Assembly: GCF_001017125.1 (NCBI RefSeq)
Contig: NZ_JXOJ01000001.1
Coordinates: 328,133-392,132, forward strand
Length of the DNA: 64,000 bases
From: Methanoculleus sediminis
GTDB lineage: Archaea; Halobacteriota; Methanomicrobia; Methanomicrobiales; Methanoculleaceae
Direction of reading: 5' to 3'
Below, piece after piece: positions 44,003 through 53,550 of the stretch. The position numbers and the translations under genes are program-made. The notes under the pieces were generated by a model. It searched no databases, had not been told where the DNA came from, and worked only from the letters and a program-made list of their open reading frames with translations. Numbering within the stretch: the stretch's first letter is position 1; each line of letters opens with the position of its first letter.

Positions 44003-44845
44003 TTACTCGGGCTTGCTGATGAGGGCGGTCTTCGAGACGATCTCGCCGGTCTTCTTGTGGGGCTTGCGGATGACCGCGTCCATACCCTTCTCGAGGTCGC
44101 GTGCTTCCTCGCAGAGGATCATGGCCTGGCGCATCATCTCGTGGGCGCTCGAGACGATCGGGATGTATTTCTCCCACTCCTTCGTCATGAAGCAGCCCTT
44201 GACGTTGACGCCTGCAACCGACTGTGCGATCTCGTAGGCCGCACGGGCCTTCGCGAGCGCGTAGGGGTTGCTGAACTCGCCGTCGACCGCCTTGTCGGAG
44301 GTCATGACGACCTTCGGGAGCGCGAGGTCCGCGCCCTTCTTGCCTGCCTTCACCTGGTCGATGACCTTGTCGAGCTCCATCTGCATCTTGCGGAACGCAC
44401 CGGTGATGGCGAGCACCTTCACGAGGTTTCCGTTGTAGTCCGCCATCTCGATGGGGTCGAGGAACTCACGGCGGGCGCCGATCATGGCGTCGGCCTTCAT
44501 GATGATGTAGCCGAAGTTGCTCGCCTTGAGCGCTTCGAACTGCTCCTTCTTGGTGGTGACATCGTCGGTGATGACGATGCAGGGGATTCCGGCCGCTGCA
44601 AGGTCTTCACGGGCCTGGGTGGGTCCGGGGAGGACGCCGTTCGGGGAAACGACGATACAGAAGTCCGGGCCCCATGCCTTCATATTGCTGACCACACGGT
44701 CGATATCCTCGGGCTGCAGCTTCGTGCCGGAGGTCGCCATGAAGGTGATCATGTCCTCACGGTCAGCGCGCTCATCGAGAAGAAGTTCACCCATTACACC
44801 ACTGGCGATATTTCCCAGTTTTGCAATTCCAACTTTTACAACCAC
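44003..44845 (-). CDS. mtd: F420-dependent methylene-H4MPT dehydrogenase
   Basis: 280 aa from GTG. Mtd reduces methenyl-H4MPT to methylene-H4MPT with F420H2, the step before Mer. Family N-terminus [30 protein letters not shown] is visible, as are [11 protein letters not shown] and [16 protein letters not shown]. The GTG at 44845 is preceded by GAGGTG (44851-44856) at 5 nt and gives the family N-terminus; an in-frame start at 44887 would add 14 unconserved residues and lies upstream of the predicted transcription start. Heavily biased codons. Confidence 0.97.
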   Translation of the reverse strand: MVVKVGIAKLGNIASGVMGELLLDERADREDMITFMATSGTKLQPEDIDRVVSNMKAWGPDFCIVVSPNGVLPGPTQAREDLAAAGIPCIVITDDVTTKKEQFEALKASNFGYIIMKADAMIGARREFLDPIEMADYNGNLVKVLAITGAFRKMQMELDKVIDQVKAGKKGADLALPKVVMTSDKAVDGEFSNPYALAKARAAYEIAQSVAGVNVKGCFMTKEWEKYIPIVSSAHEMMRQAMILCEEARDLEKGMDAVIRKPHKKTGEIVSKTALISKPE

Positions 44846-44865
44846 TTTAACACCTCTCAAAATTT

Positions 44866-44893
44866 GAGAACACGATAGTATCACCAAGTTCTC
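44866..44893. promoter_or_regulatory. 28-bp dyad at the mtd transcription start
   Basis: GAGAAC (44866-44871) and GTTCTC (44888-44893) form an inverted repeat with a 16-bp spacer. It begins right after the mtd TATA box (TTTATAT on the minus strand, 44894-44900) and covers the predicted start near 44872. A repressor bound here would block mtd. Confidence 0.5.
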
Positions 44894-44900
44894 ATATAAA
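44894..44900 (-). promoter_or_regulatory. TATA box of mtd
   Basis: TTTATAT on the minus strand predicts transcription from about 44872 and a leader of about 27 nt with GAGGTG. Confidence 0.6.
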
Positions 44901-44956
44901 CGTTTTGAAATGCCACGAAAATTCCGTCCAATAACGGGAGGGGTTAAGGAAAAGTG

Positions 44957-44964
44957 TTTAAATT
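44957..44964 (+). promoter_or_regulatory. TATA box of the Tfx-family gene
   Basis: TTTAAATT lies 22-29 nt before the ATG at 44986, predicting a leaderless mRNA. Confidence 0.5.
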
Positions 44965-44985
44965 TGCACCGTCCATATATATCTG

Positions 44986-45390
44986 ATGAAACAAGGTCTG
45001 CTCACCGATCGCCAGAAGGAAGTGTTGCGCTACCGGAAGAAAGGGCTGACGCAACAGCAGATTGCGGAGATCATCCACACCTCAAAAGCCAACGTCTGCA
45101 CCATCGAGAAAGCTGCACTTGAGAATATAGCGCGTGCACGCGAGACGCTCGAATTCCTCTACACCCTCGACGCCGTGCATCTCTGTACGCTTGAAAGCGG
45201 CCTCGACCTGCTCAAGGCACCGGAGTTCATCTATGCCGAAGCCGAGAAGCAGGGGTTGAAGGTCAAATACGACACGATCTCGCTCATAAACAGGCTTCGG
45301 GACGCAAACCCCGAGCGGTTCAGGGGGAGGCAGGTTCGCGAGGACGTTGAGATTTATATCAACAAAGACGGCGATCTCTACTTCGGGTGA
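44986..45390 (+). CDS. tfx: Tfx-family DNA-binding transcriptional regulator
   Basis: 134 aa. N-terminal helix-turn-helix (about 5-50: [25 protein letters not shown]-like with [14 protein letters not shown]), then the Tfx C-terminal region ending [13 protein letters not shown]. In Methanothermobacter, Tfx binds DNA near the molybdenum formylmethanofuran dehydrogenase operon. Here it is divergent from mtd, so control of mtd or of itself is plausible, although not shown. Confidence 0.9.
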   Translation: MKQGLLTDRQKEVLRYRKKGLTQQQIAEIIHTSKANVCTIEKAALENIARARETLEFLYTLDAVHLCTLESGLDLLKAPEFIYAEAEKQGLKVKYDTISLINRLRDANPERFRGRQVREDVEIYINKDGDLYFG

Positions 45391-46171
45391 TGCGGTTCAT
45401 CGGGCGCGCACACGGGCTCCGTGCGGGAGCGGGAGCCCTGCAGGAGCATGCCTCGCGGTCACGCAGCATGAACACAACCGTTGCAGCCCTTCGTTCATCC
45501 GCCGGACCGCTCGCCAGGCGAACCGGTGCCGCGCATGCAGCAACGAGGCGGTTTGCGCAAAATCCCAAAAGATCCGATAACAAGGTTTATATCTCATTTT
45601 AAGTAATGTTTAAGAAACCGCTCTGCATGATTCCGCCCGGATCCGGGGAGCAGCCGGCACCGTATGTGCCTCTGATTCCCGACATGGGTTCTCATATCGC
45701 ATATGTGCGGATTGAGGACTCGCGGCGGGGCGTGCAGGAGGTACAGAGACACAAGGTCGAACCCTCCTCACGGAGGGCCGATGTCGATATGGAGTTGTGC
45801 TCGTCACAACGGGATGACAGGAGCTGGATCTGATCGAGACGCTGGGCCAACGCCAGTGCAGCGCGCCCGGTTCCGGGAAGAGTGTTCCCGGGAGCGTCGA
45901 AGAGTCAGGATCTATTGGCGACGACTGGAATGCACCCGGTGCACACCGGGACGGCAGCAGAGAGAGCGGTCGAGGCGCACGGAGACGAATGTCTTTGTGA
46001 CTTCACGTTCCGCTGCCTCCATCAACTGTTTCCCTTACGCTACGGCAAAACGGCGTGGCGTTCGATATCCCGCCCCATCCGGGTTCGCCAGAGGGCTTAC
46101 CATGCCGGTGCGTCCGGCACGGGGCCCGGCGCACGCATCGCACTGCAGCGAGCCTGCAGTCGATGCCTCAC
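45391..46171. other. Unassigned 780-bp tract before the ribosomal operon
   Basis: Between tfx and rpl3. A good TATA-like GGTTTATATC (45584-45593) predicts transcription from about 45615. A 75-codon frame (45606-45833) has fair third-position GC but no recognised family, and its ATG is slightly upstream of the predicted start; a second ATG at 45627 would fit. I found no tRNA, and no confident RNase P or SRP RNA. It may be a small RNA, a small protein, or a long ribosomal leader. Confidence 0.4.
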
Positions 46172-46179
46172 GCTATAAC
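46172..46179 (+). promoter_or_regulatory. Candidate TATA box of the ribosomal superoperon
   Basis: CTATAACG is 22-29 nt upstream of the rpl3 ATG and would give a leaderless mRNA. It is a weak match to the archaeal consensus. Confidence 0.35.
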
Positions 46180-46200
46180 GCACGAAGGGTTGATTGAAAA

Positions 46201-47214
46201 ATGCCGAAGATAAACAGACCACGCAGAGGATCCCTCGCGTACAGCCCGAGAAAGCGGGCAAAAAGCCCGGTTCCGCGCTACGGCTCATGGCCGGAGTATA
46301 CGGGAGCCCCGGCCGTGCAGGGATTTGCAGGCTACAAAGTGGGAATGACCCACGTCATCATGGTCGATGACCACAAGAGCAGTCCCACCGAAGGCAAGGA
46401 CGTGATGGTGCCGGTGACCGTGGTTGAGGTTCCGCCCATGCGGGTGGCCGGCGTGCGCGCATACGGTGAAGACACCTACGGTAAGCACGCGCTGACCGAA
46501 GCATGGACAACCGATCTCGACGAGGAACTGTCCCGCCGGATCAACGTCCCGAAGAACCATGACACCGCCGCCGCCCTCGAAGCCGTCAAGGCCGCCGTCG
46601 GCGAAGGCAAGGTCGTGGAACTCTACGCTCTGGCCTACACCCGCCCGACGGAACTCACCGGCGTCCCGAAGAAGGTCCCCGACCTGATGGAGATGCGGAT
46701 CGCCGGCGGAAGCCTCGAAGACCAGATCGCCTACGCCGCCGAGATCCTCGGAAAGGAGATCACGATCTCCGGGAACCTTGAGGTCGGCGAGTACGTCGAC
46801 GTCACCGCCGTCACCACCGGTAAGGGTACGGAAGGCCCCGTCAAGCGGTGGGGCGTCCAGGTCCGGAAGCGGAAACACTCCCGCGGCGGCAAGAAGCGCC
46901 ACATCGGCAACCTCGGTCCCTGGAACCCGCACCACGTCAGGTGGCAGGTGCCCCAGATGGGTCAGATGGGTTACCAGCAGCGTACCGAGTTCAACAAGCG
47001 GATCTTGAAGATCGGCACCGACGGCGACGACATAACGCCGGCAGGCGGGTTCCTGCACTACGGTCTCGTGCGCGGCCCCTACGTGCTGATCAAGGGTTCC
47101 GTCCCGGGGCCGAACAAGCGGCTGGTCCGGATACGGTCCGCGATACGGCAGGGTGAACACACGGTCCGCACGCCGACGATCAATTTCGTCAGCGTGCAGA
47201 GCCAGCAGGGGTGA
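46201..47214 (+). CDS. rpl3: Ribosomal protein L3 (uL3)
   Basis: 337 aa, full archaeal length. N-terminus [21 protein letters not shown] is the conserved archaeal/eukaryal tail entering the large subunit; [23 protein letters not shown] is the family core block. First gene of the superoperon; next gene follows after 6 nt. Confidence 0.98.
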   Translation: MPKINRPRRGSLAYSPRKRAKSPVPRYGSWPEYTGAPAVQGFAGYKVGMTHVIMVDDHKSSPTEGKDVMVPVTVVEVPPMRVAGVRAYGEDTYGKHALTEAWTTDLDEELSRRINVPKNHDTAAALEAVKAAVGEGKVVELYALAYTRPTELTGVPKKVPDLMEMRIAGGSLEDQIAYAAEILGKEITISGNLEVGEYVDVTAVTTGKGTEGPVKRWGVQVRKRKHSRGGKKRHIGNLGPWNPHHVRWQVPQMGQMGYQQRTEFNKRILKIGTDGDDITPAGGFLHYGLVRGPYVLIKGSVPGPNKRLVRIRSAIRQGEHTVRTPTINFVSVQSQQG

Positions 47215-47220
47215 GCAGCG

Positions 47221-47970
47221 ATGAAGGCACAGGTTCGAACACTGACGGGCGAGATCGCCCACGAGATCGATCTCCCGGAGATCTTTACAGAAGAATACAG
47301 GCCCGACCTGATTAAGCGGGCTGTCCTCGCGCTCCAGAGCACCCGGTTCCAGCCGCACGGAACGAACCCCTATGCAGGCATGCGGACCTCCGCAGAGTCC
47401 TGGGGCAGCGGCCGTGGAGCCGCCCAGGTCCCCCGCCTGAAGAACGGCAGCAGGGTAGCCAGGGTTCCGCAGGCAACCGGCGGACGTGCAGCGCATCCGC
47501 CGAAGGTCGAGAAGATCCTCGTCAAAGAGATCAACCGGAAAGAGAAGCGCAAAGCTTTCAGGTCCGCCGTCGCCGCCAGCACCTACCCCGACCTTGTCAG
47601 GGAACGCGGGCACCTCTTCGAGGGCGACCTCCCGCTGGTCTTCGAGGACCGGTTCGAGGAGATCACCCGCACGGGCGACGTCATCGCGGCGCTCACCGCA
47701 CTCGGTGTCTACGTTGATGTCGAGCGGGCGAAAGGCAGCCGGAAGGTCCGTGCAGGGCGGGGCACCATGCGTGGCCGCCGCTACAAGCAGCGCAAGAGCG
47801 TTCTCATCGTCACCGGCGGCGAACCGCTCCGGGCGGCCCGGAACCTTGCGGGCGTCGATGCCGTGGCGGTCGACCAGCTCAACGCCGAACTGCTGGCCCC
47901 CGGCACGCAGGCAGGACGGCTGACGGTCTGGACGGAATCTGCAGTCCGGAGACTGGAGGAGTTCTCATGA
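47221..47970 (+). CDS. rpl4: Ribosomal protein L4 (uL4)
   Basis: 249 aa. The extended internal loop (RTSAESWGSGRGAAQVPRLKNG) that lines the exit tunnel is present, with HPPKVEKILVKEINRKEKRKAFRSA next. Overlaps rpl23 by 4 nt (ATGA). Confidence 0.98.
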   Translation: MKAQVRTLTGEIAHEIDLPEIFTEEYRPDLIKRAVLALQSTRFQPHGTNPYAGMRTSAESWGSGRGAAQVPRLKNGSRVARVPQATGGRAAHPPKVEKILVKEINRKEKRKAFRSAVAASTYPDLVRERGHLFEGDLPLVFEDRFEEITRTGDVIAALTALGVYVDVERAKGSRKVRAGRGTMRGRRYKQRKSVLIVTGGEPLRAARNLAGVDAVAVDQLNAELLAPGTQAGRLTVWTESAVRRLEEFS

Positions 47971-48215
47971 TACTGAAACACCCGTTCGTTACTGAAAAAG
48001 CAACGATGATGCTCGAAGGCGAGAGCAAACTCCAGTTTATCGTGACGAGGGATGCCACCAAACAGGACATCAAGCGCGAGCTGGAATCGGCCTTCGAGCA
48101 GGAAGTGGCCAACGTCCGCACGATGATGACCATGAAAGGCGAAAAGAAGGCCATTGTAACGTTTACGGACGCGAAGGCGGCTGAAGAGATTCTCAGCCGG
48201 CTGGGAATCATGTAA
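47967..48215 (+). CDS. rpl23: Ribosomal protein L23 (uL23)
   Basis: 82 aa, typical archaeal length. N-terminus LKHPFVTEKATMMLE and C-terminal TDAKAAEEILSRLGIM are diagnostic. It forms the docking site at the tunnel exit for SRP and the translocon. Confidence 0.98.
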   Translation: MILKHPFVTEKATMMLEGESKLQFIVTRDATKQDIKRELESAFEQEVANVRTMMTMKGEKKAIVTFTDAKAAEEILSRLGIM

Positions 48216-48226
48216 GGTGAGTGACG

Positions 48227-48946
48227 ATGGCACACAGAATCATAGCACAGAGCCGCGGAAAAGGCGGCCCCTCCTACCGTGCACCGTCGCACCGGTATAA
48301 GGCGGCACTGCGGCACGCAGGAAAGAACGACGTCCTGGTCTCCGGGAGCGTCATCGACATCGAGCACGATCCGGCCCGCCACGCACCGATCGCTCTCGCC
48401 AGACTTGAGAGCGGCGAGAAGATCTACGTCCTCGCCACCGAAGGACTCGGTGTCGGGGATGCGGTCTCCTGGGGCACGGGCGGCGCGGTGAAGAACGGCA
48501 ACACCCTGCCGCTCCGGGAGATCCCGGTCGGCGCATACGTCTGCAACATCGAGGCCAGGCCCAACGACGGCGGCAAGTTCGTCCGTTCGAGCGGTGTCCA
48601 GGCTCTCGTCATCGGCAAGGCCGACGACGGCAGGGTCGGTGTCAGGATGCCGAGCGGCAAGAACAAGTGGTTCAACGGTGCCTGCATGGCAACCGTCGGT
48701 ATCGTTGCCGGCGGCGGACGGGGCGAAAAACCGTTCGTCAAGGCAGGAAAGAAGCATTTCCACGTCAGGTCCTCTTCCGAGAGATGGCCCCGCGTCAAGG
48801 GTGTCTGCATGAACGTCATCGACCACCCGTTCGGTGGCGGTGGGCACCAGCACTGCGGACGGCCGAAGACCGTCGCCCGCGGCACGTCCCCGGGGAGAAA
48901 GGTAGGGCATGTTGCCGCCCGGAGAACCGGCAAGTGGAAGAAGTGA
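48227..48946 (+). CDS. rpl2: Ribosomal protein L2 (uL2)
   Basis: 239 aa. The peptidyl-transferase-centre block VIDHPFGGGGHQHCGRPKTVARG is complete, including the conserved His. Start ATG at 48227 (MAHRIIAQSRGKGG) is preceded by GGTGA; the GTG two codons earlier is part of that site. Confidence 0.98.
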   Translation: MAHRIIAQSRGKGGPSYRAPSHRYKAALRHAGKNDVLVSGSVIDIEHDPARHAPIALARLESGEKIYVLATEGLGVGDAVSWGTGGAVKNGNTLPLREIPVGAYVCNIEARPNDGGKFVRSSGVQALVIGKADDGRVGVRMPSGKNKWFNGACMATVGIVAGGGRGEKPFVKAGKKHFHVRSSSERWPRVKGVCMNVIDHPFGGGGHQHCGRPKTVARGTSPGRKVGHVAARRTGKWKK

Positions 48947-48956
48947 GGGGTGAAGC

Positions 48957-49370
48957 ATGGCAAAGAAGACACAGAAGAGGATGCCGCGGCGCCGCGAGGA
49001 GTTCACCTATCGCGGTTACTCCGTTGCGGACCTGCAGCAGATGGCTCTCTCCGAGCTGCTGCCGCTTATGCCGGCCAGGGCACGCAGGAAGTTCGACCGG
49101 GGCCTCTCCAGGGAGCACGAGAAACTCCTCGCCGATCTCCGGTCCGGGGATGAGAACATCCGCACCCACCTGCGCGACATGATCATCATGCCCGAGATGG
49201 TGGGGAGATCCATCGAGATCCACAACGGCAAGGAGTTCCAGAAGGTGGAGATTCAGCCCGAGGCGGTCTTCCACTACCTTGGAGAGTTTGCACTGACCCG
49301 CAGGAGGGTCGCTCACGGCAGCGCCGGTATCGGTGCGACCCGGTCGAGTAAATACGTACCGCTGAAGTGA
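48957..49370 (+). CDS. rps19: Ribosomal protein S19 (uS19)
   Basis: 137 aa. Archaeal N-terminal extension ([15 protein letters not shown]), core [24 protein letters not shown] and C-terminal [25 protein letters not shown] are all visible. Small-subunit head, contacts the decoding site. Stop is fused to the next gene region (TGATG). Confidence 0.98.
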   Translation: MAKKTQKRMPRRREEFTYRGYSVADLQQMALSELLPLMPARARRKFDRGLSREHEKLLADLRSGDENIRTHLRDMIIMPEMVGRSIEIHNGKEFQKVEIQPEAVFHYLGEFALTRRRVAHGSAGIGATRSSKYVPLK

Positions 49371-49375
49371 TGGAT

Positions 49376-49837
49376 ATGGCAAGAACAGGTTATTCAGCAA
49401 AAATTGAGGGCGAGAACGTCGCTCGCGCAAAAGCGAACGAACTTCCCGTCTCTCCCAAGCACTCGATCGAGATTGCCAGGTTCATCAAGAACATGAGCAC
49501 CACCGAAGCAAAGGCATACCTCGCCGATGTGGTGGCGCTGAAGAAGGCCATCCCCTTCAAGCGGTTCAACCGGAACGTCGCGCACAAGCGGGGTCTCTCG
49601 AAGTGGCCCGCCGGCCGGTATCCGGTCAAGGCGGCAGAGGCCTACATCAAACTGCTCGAATCCGTCGAGAAGAATGCCGAGTACATCGGCCTTGATGTCG
49701 AAAACCTCCGGATCGACCACGCCGCCGCCAACACCGGCCGTGGCCTCCGGGCATTCTTCCCGCGTGCGATGGGTCGCGCTACTCCGAAGCGCAGGGAGAC
49801 CGTGAACATCGAGATCGTCGTGACCGAGGTGGCGTAA
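49376..49837 (+). CDS. rpl22: Ribosomal protein L22 (uL22)
   Basis: 153 aa. N-terminus [23 protein letters not shown]; central [22 protein letters not shown]-terminal [20 protein letters not shown] tunnel hairpin. Two ATGs are possible: 49370 (overlapping the rps19 stop) and 49376; the latter has GTGAT 4 nt upstream and the family N-terminus. Confidence 0.96.
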   Translation: MARTGYSAKIEGENVARAKANELPVSPKHSIEIARFIKNMSTTEAKAYLADVVALKKAIPFKRFNRNVAHKRGLSKWPAGRYPVKAAEAYIKLLESVEKNAEYIGLDVENLRIDHAAANTGRGLRAFFPRAMGRATPKRRETVNIEIVVTEVA

Positions 49838-50541
49838 TGGCAATCGAGAAGAAATTTATCACTGACGGCGTGCGCAACGTCCGCGTCGAGAAGTTCCTCA
49901 CGACGGAACTCAAGCGCGCAGGATACGGCGGCATGGATATCACCCGGACGCCGCTCGGCACCCAGGTGACGATCTTTGCGGAGAAGCCCGGTATCGTGAT
50001 CGGGAAAGGCGGCAAGCAGGTTCGCCAGCTGACGCAGGACCTTGCTACCGTCTACGAGATCGAGTCTCCCCAGGTGGAGGTCCAGCAGGTCCAGAACCCC
50101 AACTTCAACGCCCAGATCATGGCGGAGAGGCTGGCAAACGCTCTCGAGCGCGGCTGGTACTTCAGAAAGGCCGGACAGAGCACGATCCGCCGGATCATGG
50201 AGTCCGGTGCGCTCGGCTGCGAGGTCATCGTCGCCGGGAAACTGACCGGCGCACGGTCGCGGACGCAGAAGTTCACCGAGGGCTACATCAAGCACTGCGG
50301 CGAACCGAGCGAGACGATCGTCGAGAAGGGCTACGCGATTGCGATCAAGAAACTCGGAACCATCGGGGTTCAGGTCAAGATCGTCCCGCCGGATGCACGG
50401 CTGCCCGACACCTTCGACGTCCTCGAGCCCGAGCCGAAGCAGGCTCCGGCCGAACCCATCGAGCCCGAAGAGGTCGGTGAGGAGGTCTTCGAGGAAGAGT
50501 TCGAGGAGACCTCCGGAGAGGAGTTCGAGGAGGAAGTATAG
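49837..50541 (+). CDS. rps3: Ribosomal protein S3 (uS3)
   Basis: 234 aa. N-terminal KH domain with GxxG-type loop (KPGIVIGKGGKQVRQL), then the S3 C-terminal domain (GALGCEVIVAGKLTGARSRTQKFTEGYIKHCGEP), and an acidic tail of about 30 residues with repeated EE/FEEE after residue 203. ATG overlaps the rpl22 TAA by one base. Confidence 0.98.
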   Translation: MAIEKKFITDGVRNVRVEKFLTTELKRAGYGGMDITRTPLGTQVTIFAEKPGIVIGKGGKQVRQLTQDLATVYEIESPQVEVQQVQNPNFNAQIMAERLANALERGWYFRKAGQSTIRRIMESGALGCEVIVAGKLTGARSRTQKFTEGYIKHCGEPSETIVEKGYAIAIKKLGTIGVQVKIVPPDARLPDTFDVLEPEPKQAPAEPIEPEEVGEEVFEEEFEETSGEEFEEEV

Positions 50542-50745
50542 ATGGCAATCTTTCGGGCGCGTGAAGTGAAACAGCTCTCCGACACCGAACTCCTCGAGCA
50601 GGAGCAGAAACTCTCCCTCGAACTGATCCAGGAGCGCGGCAAGGTCAGCGCCGGCGGTGCCACCGAGAACCCCGGAAGGATCCGCGAGGTAAGGAGAACG
50701 ATTGCGCGCATCCGCACCGAGCAGAACGCACGGAGGAACGCATGA
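50542..50745 (+). CDS. rpl29: Ribosomal protein L29 (uL29)
   Basis: 67 aa helical hairpin: MAIFRAREVKQLSDTEL then an Arg-rich second helix (REVRRTIARIRTEQNARRNA). Directly abuts the rps3 stop and overlaps the RNase P gene by 4 nt. The SUI1/aIF1 gene often found here in archaea is absent. Confidence 0.96.
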   Translation: MAIFRAREVKQLSDTELLEQEQKLSLELIQERGKVSAGGATENPGRIREVRRTIARIRTEQNARRNA

Positions 50746-51014
50746 TCTCTCCCCAGAACGTCCTTCGGCACGAGTTGATCGGGCTGGACGTTCTGGTCGT
50801 TCGTGCGAGCAACCCGGATCATGCCGGGGTATCCGGTCGCGTCACCGACGAGACCAGAAATACCCTGGTTATCCTGACCGGGCGGGGAGAAAAGCAGATA
50901 CCGAAACGGTTCAGCGTGTTCCGCTTCCGGCTCCCCGACGGCACGGCCGTCGACGTCGACGGTTCGAGCCTGGAGACGCAGCCGGAACGGCGGATCGGCA
51001 TGCGCATCAGATAA
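50742..51014 (+). CDS. rnp1: Ribonuclease P protein component 1 (Rpp29/Pop4)
   Basis: 90 aa Sm-like barrel: ELIGLDVLVVRASNPDHAGVSGRVTDETRNTLVI and KRFSVFRFRLPDGTAVDVDG. It binds the specificity side of archaeal RNase P RNA with Rpp21 and assists tRNA 5' maturation. Its site between L29 and S17 is the usual archaeal one. Confidence 0.95.
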   Translation: MISPQNVLRHELIGLDVLVVRASNPDHAGVSGRVTDETRNTLVILTGRGEKQIPKRFSVFRFRLPDGTAVDVDGSSLETQPERRIGMRIR

Positions 51015-51027
51015 ACGAGGATGAATA

Positions 51028-51354
51028 ATGGCACGAAACATTGGGTTGGACGTCCCCATTCCTGAAGCGGAATGTGAGGACGCAAATTGTCCGTTTCACG
51101 GCACTTTGCCGGTACGCGGCCAGGTGATTACCGGCAAAGTCGTGAGCGACCGTATGAACGGTACCGTCGTGGTGGAGCGTGAGTTCCTCCACTACGTCAA
51201 GAAATACAAGCGGTACGAGAAACGCAGATCCCGATACCATGCCCACAGCACGCCCTGCATCAACGCCGGCGTGGGCGACGTGGTCAGGATCGCGGAGTGT
51301 CGTCCGCTTTCAAAGACAACGAACTTCGTTGTGGTCGAGGTGATGAAGGAATGA
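51028..51354 (+). CDS. rps17: Ribosomal protein S17 (uS17)
   Basis: 108 aa. [25 protein letters not shown] is the archaeal N-terminus with Cys-x4-Cys; OB-fold core [71 protein letters not shown] is the ribosome site. Confidence 0.98.
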   Translation: MARNIGLDVPIPEAECEDANCPFHGTLPVRGQVITGKVVSDRMNGTVVVEREFLHYVKKYKRYEKRRSRYHAHSTPCINAGVGDVVRIAECRPLSKTTNFVVVEVMKE

Positions 51355-51749
51355 AGGCCATGCAGGCAAAGATTCCGCGCGCCCTCGCCACCGGCTCCAG
51401 GATGGTCTGCTCCGACAACACGGGCGCACGGCTTGTGGAGGTCGTCTCGGTCGACGGCTACCACGGCGTCCGGCGGCGGCAGCCCTGCCTGGGCATCGGC
51501 GACATCGCGACCGTGAGCGTCAAGAAAGGCACCCCCGACATGCGGCGGAAACTCGAGAAGGCAGTGGTCATCCGGCAGAAGAAGGAGATCCGCCGCCCGA
51601 ACGGCATCCGTCTCTCGTTCGAGGACAACGCAATGGTGCTCATCAACGAGCGCGGCGAGCCGAAGGGAACCGAGATCAAGGGGGCTGTCCCCCGCGAGAT
51701 CGCGGAGCGTTTCCCGAAGATCGCCTCAATGGCGACGACAATCGTGTAA
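51351..51749 (+). CDS. rpl14: Ribosomal protein L14 (uL14)
   Basis: 132 aa. [34 protein letters not shown] is the family N-terminus; [44 protein letters not shown] the core. ATG at 51351 overlaps the S17 stop by 4 nt; Met4 (51360) is an alternative. The open frame continuing upstream is not used. Confidence 0.97.
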   Translation: MKAMQAKIPRALATGSRMVCSDNTGARLVEVVSVDGYHGVRRRQPCLGIGDIATVSVKKGTPDMRRKLEKAVVIRQKKEIRRPNGIRLSFEDNAMVLINERGEPKGTEIKGAVPREIAERFPKIASMATTIV

Positions 51750-51761
51750 GGTGTGGTAAGA

Positions 51762-52127
51762 ATGGTACGCATAGTTAGCAAACAGCCGAGAAAACAGCGC
51801 AAGGCGCGTTACAACGCACCGAACCACACCCGGGGCCGGTTCCTCTCCGCATCGCTCTCCCCCGAACTCCGCGGGAAATACAGCACCCGGAGAACCCGTG
51901 TGGTCAAGGGTGACACCGTGAAAGTGCTCCGTGGAGACTTTGCCGGCGACGAAGGCGTCGTCGATGCGGTGGACATGAAGGCGTGCCGGCTGGTCGTGCA
52001 CGGCGTGATGGTGACGAAGGCGGACGGGACCGAGGTTCCCCGGCCGGTCGATCCCTCGAACGTGCAGATCACGAAACTGAATTTGAAAGACAAACTACGT
52101 GAGGAGAGGCTCGGAGGCGGAGCATAA
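51762..52127 (+). CDS. rpl24: Ribosomal protein L24 (uL24)
   Basis: 121 aa with the archaeal lead MVRIVSKQPRKQRKARYNAP and KOW motif GDTVKVLRGDFAGDEGVVDAVDMKACRLVV. Start at 51762 is preferred over the GTG three codons upstream, since GGTG of that region acts as ribosome site 8 nt before the ATG. Confidence 0.97.
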   Translation: MVRIVSKQPRKQRKARYNAPNHTRGRFLSASLSPELRGKYSTRRTRVVKGDTVKVLRGDFAGDEGVVDAVDMKACRLVVHGVMVTKADGTEVPRPVDPSNVQITKLNLKDKLREERLGGGA

Positions 52128-52855
52128 TGTCCAAATATCTCAAGCGGCTGGTAGCCCCTGGCTCCTGGCACATCCCGAAGAAAGTACAGAAATTCGTCAT
52201 GAAGACCGCCCCCGGGCCCCACAACGCCGGCGCTCTGCCGGTCGGGGTCTGGCTCCGCGAGCACATCGGTCTTGCACAGAACGCGAGCGAGGTCAAAAAG
52301 ATCCTGCACCAGCGGGACATACTCATCAACGGACGGGCCTGCAAAGACCCGCGGATGGGTCTTGGAGTCTTCGATATCGTCTCGATCCCGAAGATCGGGA
52401 AGCACTACCGCATCCAGCTCGACGTGAAGGGCAATCTGGTCGCCGTCGAGATTCCGGCGGAGTCTGCAAAGACCCGGCTCTGCAAGATCCGGAACAAGAC
52501 CACCATCAAGGGCGGCAAGGTGCAGCTGAACCTCGCGTTCGGTGCAAACATCCTCGCCGACAACACCTACAGGGCAAAGGACTCCGTCGTCGTGACCCTC
52601 GGGACGGACGGCGAAGACCGGTTCAGGATCGTCGACCACTTCCCCTTCGCGGAAGGCAACGTGGCCATGGTCGTCGGTGGTAAACACTCCGGCAAGGTCG
52701 CGAGGATCGTCGAGATCATCAGGACGGCAAGTTCCGTCCCGAACCGCGTCATCCTTGCGGACGACTCGGCCGGCGAGCGGTTCGAGACCATCGAGGATTA
52801 CGTCTTCATGGTCGGCCGGTCCGCGATAGCACCCGAACTGGAGGCCTCGGCATGA
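52127..52855 (+). CDS. rps4e: Ribosomal protein S4e (eS4)
   Basis: 242 aa. N-terminal [19 protein letters not shown], an S4 RNA-binding domain (about 42-105), and a KOW-like C-terminal domain ([22 protein letters not shown]). An archaeal/eukaryal protein without bacterial counterpart. ATG shares one base with the rpl24 stop. Confidence 0.98.
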   Translation: MSKYLKRLVAPGSWHIPKKVQKFVMKTAPGPHNAGALPVGVWLREHIGLAQNASEVKKILHQRDILINGRACKDPRMGLGVFDIVSIPKIGKHYRIQLDVKGNLVAVEIPAESAKTRLCKIRNKTTIKGGKVQLNLAFGANILADNTYRAKDSVVVTLGTDGEDRFRIVDHFPFAEGNVAMVVGGKHSGKVARIVEIIRTASSVPNRVILADDSAGERFETIEDYVFMVGRSAIAPELEASA

Positions 52856-53355
52856 CCGCGATGAAGGATATCTACATCGATAAGGTCGTCGTGCACATGG
52901 GCGTCGGAGAGAGCGGCGAGCGGCTGGTCAAGGCGGAGGATCTCGTAAAACAGATCACCGGCCAGAAGCCCGTCCGCACCATGGCGAAGCGGACCCAGCC
53001 GGCGTTCGGTATCCGGAAGGGCGCACCCATCGGGTGCAAGGTCACCCTGCGCCGGGAGAACGCCGAGAAGTTCATCACGACCGCTCTCAACATCATCGAG
53101 CGGCGGCTCGCACCCACGCAGTTCGACCGGACCGGGAACGTCTCCTTCGGTATCGAAGAGCACACCGACTTCCCGGGCATGTCCTACGATCCGACAATCG
53201 GTATCTACGGCATGGACGTCAACGTGGTGCTCGAGTACAAGGGCGCACGGATCGCACGGAGAAGTGTCGAGCGCAGGAAACTGCCGGCCGACCAGAAGGT
53301 GAACAAAGAGGACGCTATCGCGTTCATGCGCGAGCACTACCAGGTGGAGGTGTAA
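52852..53355 (+). CDS. rpl5: Ribosomal protein L5 (uL5)
   Basis: 167 aa. [43 protein letters not shown] and [33 protein letters not shown] are diagnostic; it binds 5S rRNA. MTAMKD start overlaps the S4e stop by 4 nt. Confidence 0.98.
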   Translation: MTAMKDIYIDKVVVHMGVGESGERLVKAEDLVKQITGQKPVRTMAKRTQPAFGIRKGAPIGCKVTLRRENAEKFITTALNIIERRLAPTQFDRTGNVSFGIEEHTDFPGMSYDPTIGIYGMDVNVVLEYKGARIARRSVERRKLPADQKVNKEDAIAFMREHYQVEV

Positions 53356-53358
53356 GGA

Positions 53359-53538
53359 ATGGCGGAAGAGTCAGGAGCGCCTGCAACGGGTGAGAACGTA
53401 CGGAAGTTCGGCCGCGGCGCGAACGAGTGCCGCATCTGCGGCCGGAAGCAGGGCCTTGTACGGAAGTACGGCATTTACTTCTGCCGCCAGTGCTTCCGCG
53501 AGTGGGCGAGCAAAATGGGCTTCAAGAAGATGAACTAG
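53359..53538 (+). CDS. rps14: Ribosomal protein S14 (uS14), zinc-binding type
   Basis: 59 aa, shorter than most open-frame cut-offs but unmistakable: after an 18-residue acidic lead, the protein has the zinc ribbon C-R-I-C-G-R-K and later C-R-Q-C-F-R-E-W-A, followed by MGFKKMN. Four Cys bind Zn2+. TAAGGAATG arrangement: the L5 stop is 3 nt before the ATG. Confidence 0.95.
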   Translation: MAEESGAPATGENVRKFGRGANECRICGRKQGLVRKYGIYFCRQCFREWASKMGFKKMN

Positions 53539-53550
53539 GGGTAGAGAACA

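Noticed and set aside
45630-45680. SRP 7S RNA, because of a GGAGCAGCC-like string
   Set aside because: The flanking helices of the SRP Alu and S domains are not recognisable; the match is too short.
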